Source: Planctomycetota bacterium
GTDB lineage: Bacteria > Planctomycetota > Phycisphaerae > FEN-1346
Length of the DNA stretch: 5,207 nt
Reading direction: 5' to 3'
Assembly (NCBI GenBank): GCA_026387055.1
Contig: JAPLML010000283.1
Coordinates: 1-5,207 of the forward strand
The notes under the pieces are model-generated. The model was not told where the DNA came from, searched no databases, and saw only the letters and a program-made list of their open reading frames with translations. Both the position numbers and the translations under genes were made by a program. Positions 4,918-5,207 of this stretch are shown piece by piece (position 1 is the first letter of the stretch; every line of letters begins with the position of its first letter).

Positions 4918-5207
4918 ATGCTGAGGACCCGCATCGCAACCTGGACTCTGGTCGTCCTGGCCAGTGCCGGTCTTGTCCTGGTCGCCCTCGTGGCGGCGGC
5001 CATCCTCCTCGGCGAGCGGGACCCCGACAAGCGGGCCATCATCTGCATGGCCCTGGGGCTGGTCATCCTCTGGTGCATCCTGGGCGGCGTGCTCATGCGG
5101 CTCGGCCGCGACCGGTTCGTGTCTCTCATGGCACGGGTCCGGATTCCCTGGCAGATCAAGTTCGTCGTCCTGTGCATCGTGATGGCGCTCCTCGAGGAGG
5201 CGGTCAC
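4918..5207 (+). CDS. Multi-pass membrane protein, N-terminal part (3' end outside window), function unknown
   Basis: The frame opens at ATG 4918 and stays open to the window end: 96 full codons plus AC, which must encode Thr. An in-frame TAA at 4906-4908 excludes a longer start. Hydrophobic segments lie at about 8-31, 40-60 and 80-92, separated by charged loops (GERDPDKR, RLGRDRF). The third segment runs KFVVLCIVMALLEEAVT, placing two adjacent glutamates at 93-94 inside or at the edge of a membrane helix. I recall a comparable IPW...KF...LLEEAVT segment in uncharacterised bacterial membrane proteins, but cannot name the family. CPBP-type intramembrane proteases also carry EE in a helix (EExxxR), but the position where Arg would be expected lies beyond the window, so this stays open. 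No Shine-Dalgarno sequence is seen; GATAAA at 4904-4909 lies where a -10 box for a leaderless transcript would be. Confidence 0.75.
   Translation, partial: MLRTRIATWTLVVLASAGLVLVALVAAAILLGERDPDKRAIICMALGLVILWCILGGVLMRLGRDRFVSLMARVRIPWQIKFVVLCIVMALLEEAV

Noticed and set aside
4851..5207. Minus-strand open frame at the right edge
   Set aside because: It is Arg/Met/Ser/Thr-rich and antisense to the membrane-protein gene, whose hydrophobic segments and charged loops are much more protein-like.

Overview
The window is GC-rich, gene-dense bacterial chromosome. It has no rRNA, tRNA, CRISPR array or insertion sequence that I can recognise. Three features suggest Planctomycetota or another PVC/FCB-type heterotroph, possibly a metagenomic genome: a Tat-exported Gfo/Idh/MocA oxidoreductase of the type these bacteria amplify, a B12-binding-type radical SAM protein, and a membrane-anchored proline-rich protein ending in a DPNLPPEERKDLIEDLNEDG-like domain. 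This assignment is inferred from protein style only; no phylogenetic marker is present.

Left part, plus strand. Positions 1-447 are the 3' end of a radical SAM protein (C-terminal DUF4070-like region), whose stop codon lies in the loop of a strong GC-rich hairpin. A 425-bp gap follows with a perfect 9-bp hairpin and no convincing gene. Then comes a complete 218-aa single-pass membrane protein (873-1529).

Middle. A 378-bp convergent gap (1530-1907) holds inverted and direct repeats but no supported gene. It separates the plus-strand genes from a two-gene minus-strand operon. Transcribed first is a 391-aa protein with three membrane segments and a C-terminal ankyrin-repeat domain (4428-3253). 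Second is a 447-aa Tat-signal Gfo/Idh/MocA oxidoreductase (3251-1908). One base separates the stop and the next start (TAAGATG), and the second gene's ribosome binding site lies inside the first gene, so translation is probably coupled. The predicted topology puts the ankyrin domain in the periplasm, where the Tat substrate would also end up.

Right part. A 489-bp divergent intergenic region carries a candidate promoter for the operon, an 84-nt imperfect inverted repeat and two small hairpins. A plus-strand gene for a multi-pass membrane protein starts at 4918 and runs off the window. It has no Shine-Dalgarno sequence and may be leaderless.

No defence, mobile or biosynthetic system is evident. 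The most distinctive point is the coupled ankyrin/Gfo-Idh pair.
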